From Acinetobacter sp. ANC 4648 (GTDB lineage: Bacteria > Pseudomonadota > Gammaproteobacteria > Pseudomonadales > Moraxellaceae): a stretch of DNA of 64,000 nt. Location: NCBI RefSeq assembly GCF_002135345.1, contig NZ_NEGI01000002.1:434001-498000 (forward strand). Reading direction: 5' to 3'. This document shows, piece by piece, positions 54,730 through 63,875 of this stretch. The notes beneath the pieces were generated by a model, which worked only from the letters and a program-made list of their open reading frames with translations, ran no database searches and was not told the DNA's origin. Numbering within the stretch: position 1 is the stretch's first letter; each line of letters starts with the position of its first letter. The translations under genes were made by a program, and so were the position numbers.

Positions 54730-55443
54730 TTAATGTCCCGAGAAATCGAGTTCATCAAACCTTTTAATTTTAGATAAATAAATAGGAACTAGATGAACTT
54801 TACGCCATGTTTCCTTAAATTTTGGATCACCTTCAGGGTCTTCATTTAAATTCTTTCGAATGACTTTTTGACCTGTTAAAAAATTAATACTGGTTTCACT
54901 TTCAACATATGGCCCATGATTACTAGAATCATCATAACCAATTAAACGTAAGTCATTATCCTGTGTCCTAAAACTATAATTCCAATACCCATAGCGGCCA
55001 TGCCCATAATGAACATTGAGCAAGCCTTTTTCGATAGACACCCATAATTCAGGTGCAAAATACACACCACCGTCTTCATTTTCTGAGGAAAAACAACTAA
55101 GGTTACTAATAATTTGTTTATATTTTCCTTTTTCAGCAAGCAATACGATCATGCCACGACGATTTCGATCAAGCTTTCCTCGATATTCATCATTCACCCA
55201 TTGCTTCAGATCTGTGCCTTTTACTATTAAAACCAAATCCTTGGCGCCATCTTTATTTAGATCACCTTCAATGGCCTCAAACAGCATATATTTTGCAGGA
55301 ATATAGGCTTTATATTTGATCTGATCTTTTTGTAGTTTGACTGCTTCGGCTGTCGGTTTTTTGACTTCAGCAAAAGTAGTTTGTGAAGTTGTAAAGATTG
55401 CTGAGAGCATTAAAAATACGGTGACTCGTTTAAGCTTCATCAT
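54730..55443 (-). CDS. Exported hypothetical protein with a calcium-loop-like motif
   Basis: The protein has 237 aa. Residues 1-25 form a signal peptide ending TFA. The mature part contains GDLNKDGAKDLVLIVKG (about 60-76), which looks like an EF-hand/FG-GAP-type calcium-binding loop. Aromatic-rich strands follow (GHGRYGYWNYSFR, LRLIGYDDSS). Proteins of this sort occur in the periplasm of many gammaproteobacteria, with no defined role. Start could be the first or second of two adjacent ATGs. Confidence 0.75.
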   Translation of the reverse strand: MMKLKRVTVFLMLSAIFTTSQTTFAEVKKPTAEAVKLQKDQIKYKAYIPAKYMLFEAIEGDLNKDGAKDLVLIVKGTDLKQWVNDEYRGKLDRNRRGMIVLLAEKGKYKQIISNLSCFSSENEDGGVYFAPELWVSIEKGLLNVHYGHGRYGYWNYSFRTQDNDLRLIGYDDSSNHGPYVESETSINFLTGQKVIRKNLNEDPEGDPKFKETWRKVHLVPIYLSKIKRFDELDFSGH

Positions 55444-55574
55444 TTTTTATTGGAACTCTCAAAAGTGAATGTCGATAATTTACGAGCAAAACTTATATTT
55501 TGTCTAAAAACAGTATATCAAGCATAGTCGTACTAAAGCTTTTAAAATCATGGTTTTTTATATCGAATTTATAA

Positions 55575-56153
55575 TCACACTACGGGTTTTTTAATATTTT
55601 CTTGTTTCTTATGTCTGATCCAACGCACTATCCAAACAATCATAATCAAAACGACTATCACCACCAGTACAGGCACAATCAACGAGAAAATAGACAGTAA
55701 AAATGCCCCGATCCATTCTCCTGTGGACACCACAGGATTGGCAATACCACCCGTTGTTGCAGTCGATAAGCCACGTGCTGCCACAGTACTCATTTGTATA
55801 GTCCCTGCTGTGCCACCACCGACAATAATCGCGGCTGCCCAACTGGCAAACTGTGACATTTCTCCACTACTAGCGGCCATTGTCGCCAGTGTTCCTGCAA
55901 CCATTGCTGCAGGTGTTGCAACTGCATCCAGTGCATTGTCTACCCACGGAATATAATAAACCCCTATCTCACACAGTGTTGCGACTGCCAAGCCGAAACA
56001 GACCGTTGGCATGGCTAACCACTCAAAACCGTTCATTGGTTCAAACCAACCCATAAGTGCAGCTACACTCATCACCAATAATGGTACAAAAACACGGAAA
56101 CCACAGGCAGCACTTAATCCTACGCCGATACATAAACCTAAGATTGTTTCCAT
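55575..56153 (-). CDS. DUF4126 membrane protein
   Basis: The protein has 192 aa with about five hydrophobic segments, rich in Gly and Ala. Family-typical stretches are GLSAACGFRVFVPLLVMS near the start and a central AASWAAAIIVGGGTAGTIQ. A basic tail follows the last helix (RWIRHKKQENIKKP). Function is unknown. It starts at 56153 with GGAG 6 nt upstream; the four extra upstream codons are not needed. Confidence 0.85.
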   Translation of the reverse strand: METILGLCIGVGLSAACGFRVFVPLLVMSVAALMGWFEPMNGFEWLAMPTVCFGLAVATLCEIGVYYIPWVDNALDAVATPAAMVAGTLATMAASSGEMSQFASWAAAIIVGGGTAGTIQMSTVAARGLSTATTGGIANPVVSTGEWIGAFLLSIFSLIVPVLVVIVVLIMIVWIVRWIRHKKQENIKKPVV

Positions 56154-56217
56154 AATGATCTCCAAACTTATTTATTGTGATTGGCTGTTATTATTTTATC
56201 TTGAATAATAAATTAAC

Positions 56218-56249
56218 AAAAAGCCCCATCTAGTGATAGGGCTTTTTGT
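56218..56249 (-). terminator. Terminator after the small zinc-ribbon gene
   Basis: AAAAAGCCCCAT / TAGGGCTTTTT with a short loop, between the DUF4126 start and the zinc-ribbon stop. Confidence 0.75.
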
Positions 56250-56291
56250 TTAAACAGAATCGTCTGTTTTATATATTTTACTTAAGCAATT

Positions 56292-56426
56292 TTATTTTTT
56301 AAACTCAGTTCCAGTACATTTTAGACAAGGCGGTAGGCGATCTGTATTAATTTCTAAAAATACGCGTTGTCCACAGTGAGTACAGAAATAAAAGCCTGTT
56401 CCGGGTTTCTCGCCAGCTGTAACCAT
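56292..56426 (-). CDS. Small zinc-ribbon protein, 44 aa
   Basis: This is a short gene starting MVTAGEKPGTGFYFC. Two Cys pairs, CTHC (15-18) and CLKC (34-37), are spaced as in rubredoxin-like zinc ribbons. The intervening strand is GQRVFLEINTDRLPP, and the end is GTEFKK. A purine-rich AGAG precedes the ATG and a terminator follows the stop. Similar tiny zinc-ribbon proteins are common and uncharacterised. Confidence 0.75.
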   Translation of the reverse strand: MVTAGEKPGTGFYFCTHCGQRVFLEINTDRLPPCLKCTGTEFKK

Positions 56427-56550
56427 GATTTTGTCTCTATCTTATCGATATTTTGAGGTAGTATATCTTGGATGTGATGATTATTGATTGTCCATTTCGA
56501 CAAGTGATGGCGGCATAATTGCAAGATAAACTTTTAGAATAATACTAAAG

Positions 56551-56943
56551 CTATGAAATTTGAATTAATTCAATATCATCTACTTTTAAGTTAAACCAAT
56601 CTTTAGGATGAGGATTACGAAATCCACTTGCTGTTTTAATATTGGTCATTTTTGCAATCACAACATCAAACAAGAATTCATTTAGACCTAAAAGTTGCCT
56701 TTTTTCATTATTAGCTTGATAGAATGCTAAGTATCCTTCCGTTTCAAGCCTATCTTTTTCCGTTGATACTAAAAGTTGCTTGGCAAGATAGTTTATCCAA
56801 GACTTGCTGCGACGAGCATACTTATTTTTTGAATCATCCATCATATCTGGTAAAAATTCATTTTTTTCACAATGTTCTTTTGCCTGTATAAAAGCTTGTT
56901 TTATTTCTACTAAAGTTGGTTTTTCATTTTTTCTACATTTCAT
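56551..56943 (-). CDS. Hypothetical protein, 130 aa
   Basis: No family recognised. It is soluble, charged and mainly helical by appearance (LVEIKQAFIQAKEHCEKNEF; SWINYLAKQLLVSTEKDRLE). It has a conserved-looking C-terminal block SGFRNPHPKDWFNLKVDDIE. The ribosome site is weak. It is placed between the zinc-ribbon gene and acnD with no evident relation to either. Confidence 0.6.
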   Translation of the reverse strand: MKCRKNEKPTLVEIKQAFIQAKEHCEKNEFLPDMMDDSKNKYARRSKSWINYLAKQLLVSTEKDRLETEGYLAFYQANNEKRQLLGLNEFLFDVVIAKMTNIKTASGFRNPHPKDWFNLKVDDIELIQIS

Positions 56944-57007
56944 AAAACATCAAGATATATAAATTCGATCCTAAATTACAATATCTTTCAATTTTTATTC
57001 TCAAATT

Positions 57008-57037
57008 AAAAACCCTACTTTACAGTAGAGTTTTTAT
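57008..57037 (-). terminator. Terminator after acnD
   Basis: AAAACCCTACT / AGTAGAGTTTTT with loop TTAC and a T run on the minus strand. Confidence 0.7.
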
Positions 57038-57068
57038 TAAAAATATCAATAGCTTTTAGCTTAAAACA

Positions 57069-59675
57069 TCAAGCCACTTGCCCTTCCAAAAAGTCCTGTG
57101 CAAAGCGTTGCAATACACCACCCGCTTCATACACATGCACTTCTTCTTCCGTATCCAAACGACAAGTCACAGCTACTTCTACAATTTCATCACGTCCATC
57201 TTCAGTGGCACGTTCAATTACTAAAGTCAGGTCAGAACGCGGTGCAATATTACCAATCACACTATATAACTCCGTACCATCCAACTTTAATGTTTTACGG
57301 TCCACGCCTTCTTTAAACTCAAGCGGTAACACGCCCATACCCACCAAGTTCGTGCGATGAATCCGTTCAAAACCTTCAGCTACAATGACTTCCACACCTG
57401 CAAGGCGCACACCTTTCGCAGCCCAATCACGGCTAGAACCCTGACCATAATCTTTCCCTGCAATAATGATCAATGGCTGCTTGCGGTTCATATAAGTTTC
57501 AATTGCTTCCCACATCCGCATCACTTCGCCCTCAGGCTCTACACGCGCTTTCGAACCTTGCTTTACCGTACCATCAGTACGACGAACCATTTCATTAAAT
57601 AGTTTCGGGTTGGCGAAAGTCGCACGTTGCGTGGTTAAATGATCACCACGATGGGTTGCATACGAGTTAAAGTCTTCCTCAGGTACACCCATTTTCTTCA
57701 AATATTCACCAGAAGCACTGTCTAATACAATTGCATTCGAAGGTGACAAATGATCCGTGGTGATGTTATCGCCCAAAATTGCGAGTGGACGCATATTGGC
57801 TAAAGTACGTGGTGCAGCCAAAGCACCTTCCCAATATGGCGGACGGCGAATATAGGTACTTTGCGGACGCCAATTGTATAAAGGACTAGCCGCTTTTTCA
57901 TGCACACCCAAATCAAACATTGGAATGTAAATTTTACGGAACTGTTCTGGTTTCACAGCGACTTTGACCAAAGCATCAATTTCTTCATCCGACGGCCAAA
58001 TATCTTTTAAGTAAACTGGATTGCCATCTTTGTCATTGCCTAGCGAATCCTTTTCGATGTCAAAACGAATCGTACCTGCAATCGCATATGCTACCACTAA
58101 CGGTGGTGAAGCCAAGAACGCTTGTTTCGCGTAAGGATGGATACGACCATCAAAGTTACGATTACCCGAAAGAACCGCAGTTGCGTATAAATCACGGTCA
58201 ATAATTTCTTGCTGAATTTTAGGATCTAACGCACCTGACATACCGTTACAAGTGGTACATGCATACGCCACGATACCAAAACCTAGCTTTTCTAAATCAT
58301 GTAATACCCCTGCTTCCTCAAGGTACAAAGCCGCTGCTTTAGAACCCGGTGCAAATGATGATTTCACCCAAGGTTTACGCTCTAAACCCAGCTCATTGGC
58401 CTTACGTGCAAGCAAGCCTGCTGCAACCGTATTACGTGGGTTTGAAGTATTGGTACATGAGGTAATTGCCGCAATAATCACTGCACCATCAGGCATTAAA
58501 CCATCCGTACGATGTTCTACCACACCTGCAATGCCTTTCGCTTTTAGATCAGAGGTAGATACACGTGCATGCGGGTTTGATGGGCCTGCAATGTTGCGGG
58601 TAACAGTTGATAAATCAAAACGTAATACACGCGGATATTCAGCTTGTGCCATATCACTTGCCCAAAGACCAATTTCTTTGGCATAAGTTTCTACAAGTTT
58701 GATTTGATCTGCTTCACGGCCAGTCAATGTCAAATAATCAATGGTGTTTTGATCGATGTAGAACATCGCAGCCGTTGCACCATATTCAGGAGTCATGTTG
58801 GAAATCGTGGCACGATCACCAACTGACATGCTGTCTGCACCTTCACCAAAAAATTCTAAATATGCACCCACTACGCGCTCTTTACGCAAGAATTCAGTTA
58901 AAGCCAAAACGATGTCCGTTGCAGTAATCCCTGCTTGGCGCTGACCGACCAATTCCACACCAATAATGTCTGGTAGACGCATCCATGATGCACGACCCAA
59001 CATCACATTCTCAGCTTCTAAACCGCCAACACCAATGGAAATCACACCCAATGCATCCGTATGTGGCGTATGTGAATCTGTACCTACACAGGTATCTGGA
59101 TATGCAATACCACCACGATTTTGAATCACAGGTGACATTTTTTCTAAGTTAATTTGATGCATGATGCCGTTGCCCGCAGGAATCACATCAACATTTTCAA
59201 AAGCTGTTTTTGTCCATTCGATAAAGTGGAAACGGTCTTCATTACGACGGTCTTCAATTGCACGGTTTTTTTCAAAAGCGTCAGGGTCAGAACCACCAAA
59301 CTCTACTGCTAAAGAATGGTCTACGATGAGTTGGGTTGGAACAACAGGATTCACTTTAGAGGGATCGCCTCCTTGCTCTGCAATTGCATCACGCAGACCT
59401 GCAAGGTCAACCAATGCTGTTTGCCCAAGAATGTCATGACACACCACACGTGCAGGATACCAAGGGAAATCGTGCTCTTGTTTACGATGAATCAGTTCTT
59501 TTAAAGATTGTTCTAAAATTGCAGGGTCGCAACGGCGAACCAATTGTTCTGCAAGTACTTTTGAGGTATATGGAAGTTTTGCATAAGCGCCTGGCTGAAT
59601 ATCTTCAATGGCTTGACGCACATCAAAATATTCGAGCTGGGTGTTTTGCAGTGCTTTACGGTAATTGTTATTCAT
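57069..59675 (-). CDS. acnD: Fe/S-dependent 2-methylisocitrate dehydratase AcnD
   Basis: The enzyme dehydrates 2-methylcitrate in propionate catabolism. It has 868 aa of the aconitase superfamily. The opening NYRKALQNTQLEYFDVRQA and the 868-residue length fit AcnD rather than AcnA (about 890-920 aa). Cluster ligands are the Cys of ITSCTNTSNP and the two Cys of CTTCNGMSG. The swivel domain contains GKDYGQGSSRDWAAKG. AGAGG precedes the ATG. prpB, prpC and prpF, the usual partners, are not within reach here. Distinguishing AcnD from AcnA needs an alignment, but both fit the fold. Confidence 0.85.
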   Translation of the reverse strand: MNNNYRKALQNTQLEYFDVRQAIEDIQPGAYAKLPYTSKVLAEQLVRRCDPAILEQSLKELIHRKQEHDFPWYPARVVCHDILGQTALVDLAGLRDAIAEQGGDPSKVNPVVPTQLIVDHSLAVEFGGSDPDAFEKNRAIEDRRNEDRFHFIEWTKTAFENVDVIPAGNGIMHQINLEKMSPVIQNRGGIAYPDTCVGTDSHTPHTDALGVISIGVGGLEAENVMLGRASWMRLPDIIGVELVGQRQAGITATDIVLALTEFLRKERVVGAYLEFFGEGADSMSVGDRATISNMTPEYGATAAMFYIDQNTIDYLTLTGREADQIKLVETYAKEIGLWASDMAQAEYPRVLRFDLSTVTRNIAGPSNPHARVSTSDLKAKGIAGVVEHRTDGLMPDGAVIIAAITSCTNTSNPRNTVAAGLLARKANELGLERKPWVKSSFAPGSKAAALYLEEAGVLHDLEKLGFGIVAYACTTCNGMSGALDPKIQQEIIDRDLYATAVLSGNRNFDGRIHPYAKQAFLASPPLVVAYAIAGTIRFDIEKDSLGNDKDGNPVYLKDIWPSDEEIDALVKVAVKPEQFRKIYIPMFDLGVHEKAASPLYNWRPQSTYIRRPPYWEGALAAPRTLANMRPLAILGDNITTDHLSPSNAIVLDSASGEYLKKMGVPEEDFNSYATHRGDHLTTQRATFANPKLFNEMVRRTDGTVKQGSKARVEPEGEVMRMWEAIETYMNRKQPLIIIAGKDYGQGSSRDWAAKGVRLAGVEVIVAEGFERIHRTNLVGMGVLPLEFKEGVDRKTLKLDGTELYSVIGNIAPRSDLTLVIERATEDGRDEIVEVAVTCRLDTEEEVHVYEAGGVLQRFAQDFLEGQVA

Positions 59676-59911
59676 TGGTTCGTGCCTCTTGCATCATTTA
59701 TTAGTGCTGCCTAATGATTGGCATAGTACACTGCTGAAAAGCCTTTTCCCAAATCGCTTATATTTCATGAACTTAGATACAAAAATAAGGGTTTTAGAAA
59801 CATTTAGTAACAATTTTTTTGAGTTATTTGCACTAATTATGATTTTTTTTGAAAAATAGTGGAGAATCGGGATAATTCTTTAGTATTAGATTGAAAATAA
59901 GTGAGTATCTT

Positions 59912-60634
59912 ATGAGCGATTTAGCTTTCTCCTCATTCACTTTAATTGGTGTGGATGCACAAAAATTCTTACAAGGGCAAGTGACTTTAAATGCTGAGGC
60001 CTTGGCTGAGAATATCACTCGCTATACGGCAATCTGTAGTTTAAAAGGTCGGATTCAGTTTGGTTTATGGTTAAAAAAACTTAATCCTGAACATTTCGTG
60101 ATTGTCACCACTGAAGACCAAGCGGAAGATTTTGCAAAGCATATTAAAAAATTTGGTGCATTTTCTAAAATGAAATTAGAACAGGATGCTCAGGTTTTCC
60201 CAACCATCAATGGTAATACAACAGATTTTGGTAGTACTGAAACCGATGTGAATGAATGGCAACTTCAAGCGATTGATGCAGGTCAGGCTTGGATTTCTGC
60301 AAGTACTGCGGAACTCTTCCAACCACAAGAATTACGTTTGCATCAGCGTGAAGGCGTACATTACGACAAGGGTTGTTATATCGGTCAAGAAATTATTGCC
60401 CGTCTTTGGTTTAAAGCAAAACCAAAAGCATGGTTACATTTGGTGCTTGGCGGTGGTGCTGTTCCTGCACCCGCAACACAATTGAACAATAGTGTACAAG
60501 TCGTGAATAGTATTGCTTTGGATGATACCTATAAGGCGTTGGTTGTGGCTAAACCTGCGGCACTTGAACAACTGAGTTTAACTATTTTAGATTTGCCTGC
60601 ATATTTAAATGGTGATGTGGCTCGCCCACAATAA
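59912..60634 (+). CDS. ygfZ: Folate-binding YgfZ/GcvT-like protein
   Basis: This is a tetrahydrofolate-dependent factor that supports Fe-S cluster assembly or repair. It has 240 aa. The GcvT-like fold is recognisable in FLQGQVTLNAEAL and YTAICSLKGRIQFG. The hallmark KGCYIGQE, with the conserved Cys, is at about residue 157. It starts at 59912, seven codons inside the open frame, with GTGAG upstream. It is divergent from acnD, itself an Fe-S enzyme. Confidence 0.92.
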   Translation: MSDLAFSSFTLIGVDAQKFLQGQVTLNAEALAENITRYTAICSLKGRIQFGLWLKKLNPEHFVIVTTEDQAEDFAKHIKKFGAFSKMKLEQDAQVFPTINGNTTDFGSTETDVNEWQLQAIDAGQAWISASTAELFQPQELRLHQREGVHYDKGCYIGQEIIARLWFKAKPKAWLHLVLGGGAVPAPATQLNNSVQVVNSIALDDTYKALVVAKPAALEQLSLTILDLPAYLNGDVARPQ

Positions 60635-60654
60635 GCATTTTAAATCAAAAATTT

Positions 60655-60686
60655 AAAAGCCTCCGATTTTGGAGGCTTTTTATCTT
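60655..60686. terminator. Bidirectional terminator after ygfZ
   Basis: AAAAGCCTCC / GGAGGCTTTT with loop GATTTT. It reaches the stop of the convergent gene at 60685. Confidence 0.85.
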
Positions 60687-60930
60687 AAAAATCGTGAAAT
60701 AACTTGTTCATGTCTTTGACTACATATTGTTTAAAACTATAGTCGCGCGCATGTTTCGCATCTATTTTTGCTGTATGACCGTCTTTTTCAAAAATATAGA
60801 TACGATCATCTTTACTCACCAAAAATTCACCACCTAATTTCATCAGTAAGGCATCTATCTTATCTTCATCAGCAATATTTTCATCAAGATCAATCTTGTC
60901 ATACGCTCTTTTAATACCTTTGATGAACAT
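60685..60930 (-). CDS. Hypothetical protein, 81 aa
   Basis: No family recognised. It is soluble and charged, opening MFIKGIKRAYDKIDLDENIADEDKI in pieces that look helical, with a beta-like centre (GEFLVSKDDRIYIFEKDG). The ATG at 60930 is preferred; a GTG four codons upstream is possible. Confidence 0.65.
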   Translation of the reverse strand: MFIKGIKRAYDKIDLDENIADEDKIDALLMKLGGEFLVSKDDRIYIFEKDGHTAKIDAKHARDYSFKQYVVKDMNKLFHDF

Positions 60931-61153
60931 GGCTCTACTCACTCAATTTTATGCAAAAGGGATTTAAACAAATCTAGGGAAGAAAACAAAGGCAATTTAG
61001 CTAAAATATCAAACTATCGCCATACAACATATGCAATTGAACAATATGACTAGATAGAATAATTAACTCGTCCTACAATTTTGTTACTCGATAAGTATAT
61101 ATTTTTAGAACCATTCTCTACAAAATAGCACTCATTATTCTTCGAGTTTAAGC

Positions 61154-61861
61154 ATGAAAACTTACTTCACTGCCCTTTGCCTAAGTTTATTGGCTTTTAC
61201 CGCTGCACATGCAGATATAAAAACCGTCGAGCAAAACCTAAAAAAGAATTTTCCAGAGATTGCTGTGAAATCAGTGAATAGCTCTCCAATCAAAGATATT
61301 TATGAAGTCTATATGGGGGGACGGATTGTTTATACCAATGATGATGCCAAGTATTTTTTTGTCGGAAATCTGATTGATCTAAAAGCTCAAAAAAATATTA
61401 CCGAAGAGCGTGAACAAGTTTTAACGCAGATTGATGTAAAAAAACTCCCCCTCGATCAAGCGATTAAACAAGTTAAAGGTAATGGCGAACGCATTATCTA
61501 TTTATTTAGTGACCCAGATTGCCCATATTGCCAAAAGTTAGAACATGAACTATTGCAAGTGGATAATGTCACCATCTATCTATTTTTATATCCAATTACT
61601 AGCTTACACCCAAATTCAGCCCAGATTTCTGAACAAATTTGGTGTGCAAAAGATCAATATCAAGCTTGGCAAGATTATCTGTTAAATAAAAAAGCCCCAC
61701 AAAAAACCATGAGCTGTAACACACCTGTTAATAAAAACATTCAACTCGCGAAAACTTTAGCCATTGATGGTACACCGACTTTTTTCTTAAAAGATGGCCG
61801 TAAAATTTCGGGTGCACGCTCTGCTGCCGAAATTGAATTATTATTAAAAGCCGTTCAATAA
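61154..61861 (+). CDS. dsbC: Thiol:disulfide interchange protein DsbC
   Basis: This is a periplasmic disulfide isomerase that corrects wrong disulfides. It has 235 aa. The signal peptide is at 1-20 (ends AHA). The N-terminal dimerisation domain spans about 21-85. The thioredoxin domain has active-site CPYC (Cys123, Cys126) in FSDPDCPYCQKLE and the cis-Pro loop IDGTPTFFL. A second Cys pair (WCAKD, MSCNTP) is structural as in other DsbC. Length is close to Escherichia coli DsbC. Confidence 0.94.
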   Translation: MKTYFTALCLSLLAFTAAHADIKTVEQNLKKNFPEIAVKSVNSSPIKDIYEVYMGGRIVYTNDDAKYFFVGNLIDLKAQKNITEEREQVLTQIDVKKLPLDQAIKQVKGNGERIIYLFSDPDCPYCQKLEHELLQVDNVTIYLFLYPITSLHPNSAQISEQIWCAKDQYQAWQDYLLNKKAPQKTMSCNTPVNKNIQLAKTLAIDGTPTFFLKDGRKISGARSAAEIELLLKAVQ

Positions 61862-62099
61862 TGTTCTAGACTCCAAGCACATAAACTGCTTCGAGTCTTG
61901 TCATATTTTGAAGGATGATTTTATTAAGAACAGCTTCATTGCTAATTTTTTTAATAAAAATAGACATAATTACATCATCTTATACAATTCAGATGTTTAC
62001 ATTCAAAAAATTCAAATTATGATAAATCTCATCATAAGAACATATTCTCATTCTACATAAATGGAATTATGTTGAAGTTTAATAAGGTCATGACCCACT

Positions 62100-62897
62100 A
62101 TGAAAAAAATTTTAGTTTCTGCGTTGCTTGCTCTTTCCTGTTCTAGCGTTTTCGCAGCAGATATCCCTCAAACTCAAACAGATCCTGCTTTTATTAAAGT
62201 TCAGGAACTGATTAAAGCTAAAAATTATACCGAAGCCTATCAAGAACTCGATAAAATGGGGAAGACAGGTAATGCACAGGCTTTATATAATTTAGGTTTC
62301 TTAACCCAAATGGGACAAGGTACAGCTAAAGATGATAAGAAAGCGCTCAAGTATTATCAAGAATCCGCGAGCAAAGGCTATCCAGTCGCAAATTATGTGT
62401 TAGCCCAAAGTTATGCCACAGGTTCATTGGGTTTAACCAAAGATGATAAAAAAGCGCGTGAGTATTTAGAAAAAGCCTCTGCTCAAGGTTTTTCTGATGC
62501 AACTGTAGAACTCGCAGTTTTATTATTTTCAGAAAACAAACCTGAATCTGATAAAAAAGGCTTACAAAAACTTGATCCTTTAATCAAAAAAGGAAATTTC
62601 CAAGCGATTCATGCTAAAGCTTTATATGATATTACCGCAGGCTTTAAAACAAAGAATGAAGCTTCGATTAAACAAGGTCTAGATGCAATTCAAAATTTAG
62701 CACAAAAAGGCTATATTCCGGCACTAATGGCCGTTGCCAATATGATGACCAATGGCAATATTGTGGAACAAAACTTACCTGAAGCTAAAAATATTTATAC
62801 CGCTTTAGTAAAAGACAATGTTCCACGTGCCAAAGAATCTTTAGAGGTTGTGAATAAACTGATTGCTGAACAAGCCAAAGCACCTGCTAAAAAATAA
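62100..62897 (+). CDS. Exported Sel1-repeat (TPR-like) protein
   Basis: The protein has 265 aa. The signal peptide is at 1-19 (ends VFA). About four to five Sel1-like repeats follow: NAQALYNLGFLTQMGQGTAK, KALKYYQESASKGYPVANYV, KAREYLEKASAQGFSDATVE and later YIPALMAVANMMTNG. Sel1 repeats mediate protein-protein contacts. The partner is unknown. The protein is Lys-rich. A terminator follows at 62911. Confidence 0.85.
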   Translation: MKKILVSALLALSCSSVFAADIPQTQTDPAFIKVQELIKAKNYTEAYQELDKMGKTGNAQALYNLGFLTQMGQGTAKDDKKALKYYQESASKGYPVANYVLAQSYATGSLGLTKDDKKAREYLEKASAQGFSDATVELAVLLFSENKPESDKKGLQKLDPLIKKGNFQAIHAKALYDITAGFKTKNEASIKQGLDAIQNLAQKGYIPALMAVANMMTNGNIVEQNLPEAKNIYTALVKDNVPRAKESLEVVNKLIAEQAKAPAKK

Positions 62898-62910
62898 TAG
62901 ACTAACCATC

Positions 62911-62940
62911 AAAATACTCTTTTCGAAGAGTATTTTTTTA
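62911..62940. terminator. Bidirectional terminator
   Basis: AAAATACTCTT / AAGAGTATTTTTTT with loop TTCG, between convergent genes. Confidence 0.85.
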
Positions 62941-62951
62941 ACACTATTTAT

Positions 62952-63875
62952 TTACCACCACAAAGTAATCAGTGTACTAATTACAGCAAAACCTAAAATA
63001 GTACTCAACATTAAGGGGGTCAACGCTTTTTCATTTAAACCATAGACTTGCCCTAAAATTCCAAAAATAGATGGCATTGGTAATGCTGCGATGAGAGTTC
63101 CAGCATAAATCATTTCTTGGCTGACATGGGTAAAGGTCGATAAACCAACGAAGACCAATAGCGGCATCACAACGTTTTTAGAGATCACTAAATAAATACT
63201 TTGAGCATTGATATAGCGAACCGACAAACCGACAACGCCACCACCAATCACAAATAATGCCAGTGGTGATGCTGTTTGTCCGATTAACGCCAAAACTTGA
63301 TCAACTTGCTGAGGTAACTTAATTTGAAAAATTGCACAGCTCATCCCCAACATAACAGCCAAAAATAATGGATTTTTAAACAGTGTTTGCACTGTATTTT
63401 TTAATATGGCACGGTAATTGGATTGTTTTTGTAGGCCAAGTTCAGCTAGCACTAAGACGGTTGGTACAACCAAGACACTTTCAAGAATAACAATCAAAGA
63501 AATATAGATGGTTGCCTGATTGCCCATTAATAAGGTTAATACTGCTGTTCCTAGCAGGCCTGTATTCGACATTGCAGCACCCATCGAAAGCACTGAGGTC
63601 TCAGTCATCGTATTTTTAAATAGTTTTAAACCGAGATAAAAACTCAAAGCGAATAAAAAAATCGCAACACCAGCATAGACTAAAAAATATTCGGGATACC
63701 AAATTTCATGTAAGTCTTTTGAAGATAAGGCATGTAACAGCAGTGCGGGTAAAGCAATTTTAATAATAAATGCACTTAATGCTGTGATTTGTACTTTGTT
63801 AATAAGATCAACTTTGACACTGATATAACCCAAAAATAGTAAAATAAAAATAGGTACGATGACCGAAAATACCAT
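62952..63875 (-). CDS. AEC-family (auxin efflux carrier) transporter
   Basis: This is an inner-membrane permease of 307 aa with about ten helices in two inverted halves. Typical AEC features are IFILLFLGYISVK at the start, the MGAAMSNTGLLGTAVL block with Asn-Thr-Gly, and the second-half crossover ALFVIGGGVVGLS. Bacterial members may move malate, malonate or other small acids; the substrate here is unknown. AGGGAA precedes the ATG. About 125 bp of upstream DNA remain in the window. Confidence 0.88.
   Translation of the reverse strand: MVFSVIVPIFILLFLGYISVKVDLINKVQITALSAFIIKIALPALLLHALSSKDLHEIWYPEYFLVYAGVAIFLFALSFYLGLKLFKNTMTETSVLSMGAAMSNTGLLGTAVLTLLMGNQATIYISLIVILESVLVVPTVLVLAELGLQKQSNYRAILKNTVQTLFKNPLFLAVMLGMSCAIFQIKLPQQVDQVLALIGQTASPLALFVIGGGVVGLSVRYINAQSIYLVISKNVVMPLLVFVGLSTFTHVSQEMIYAGTLIAALPMPSIFGILGQVYGLNEKALTPLMLSTILGFAVISTLITLWW

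Noticed and set aside
57098-59704. Several 60-144 codon frames antisense to acnD
   Set aside because: They are shadows of the long acnD frame, with no ribosome sites and no protein-like composition.
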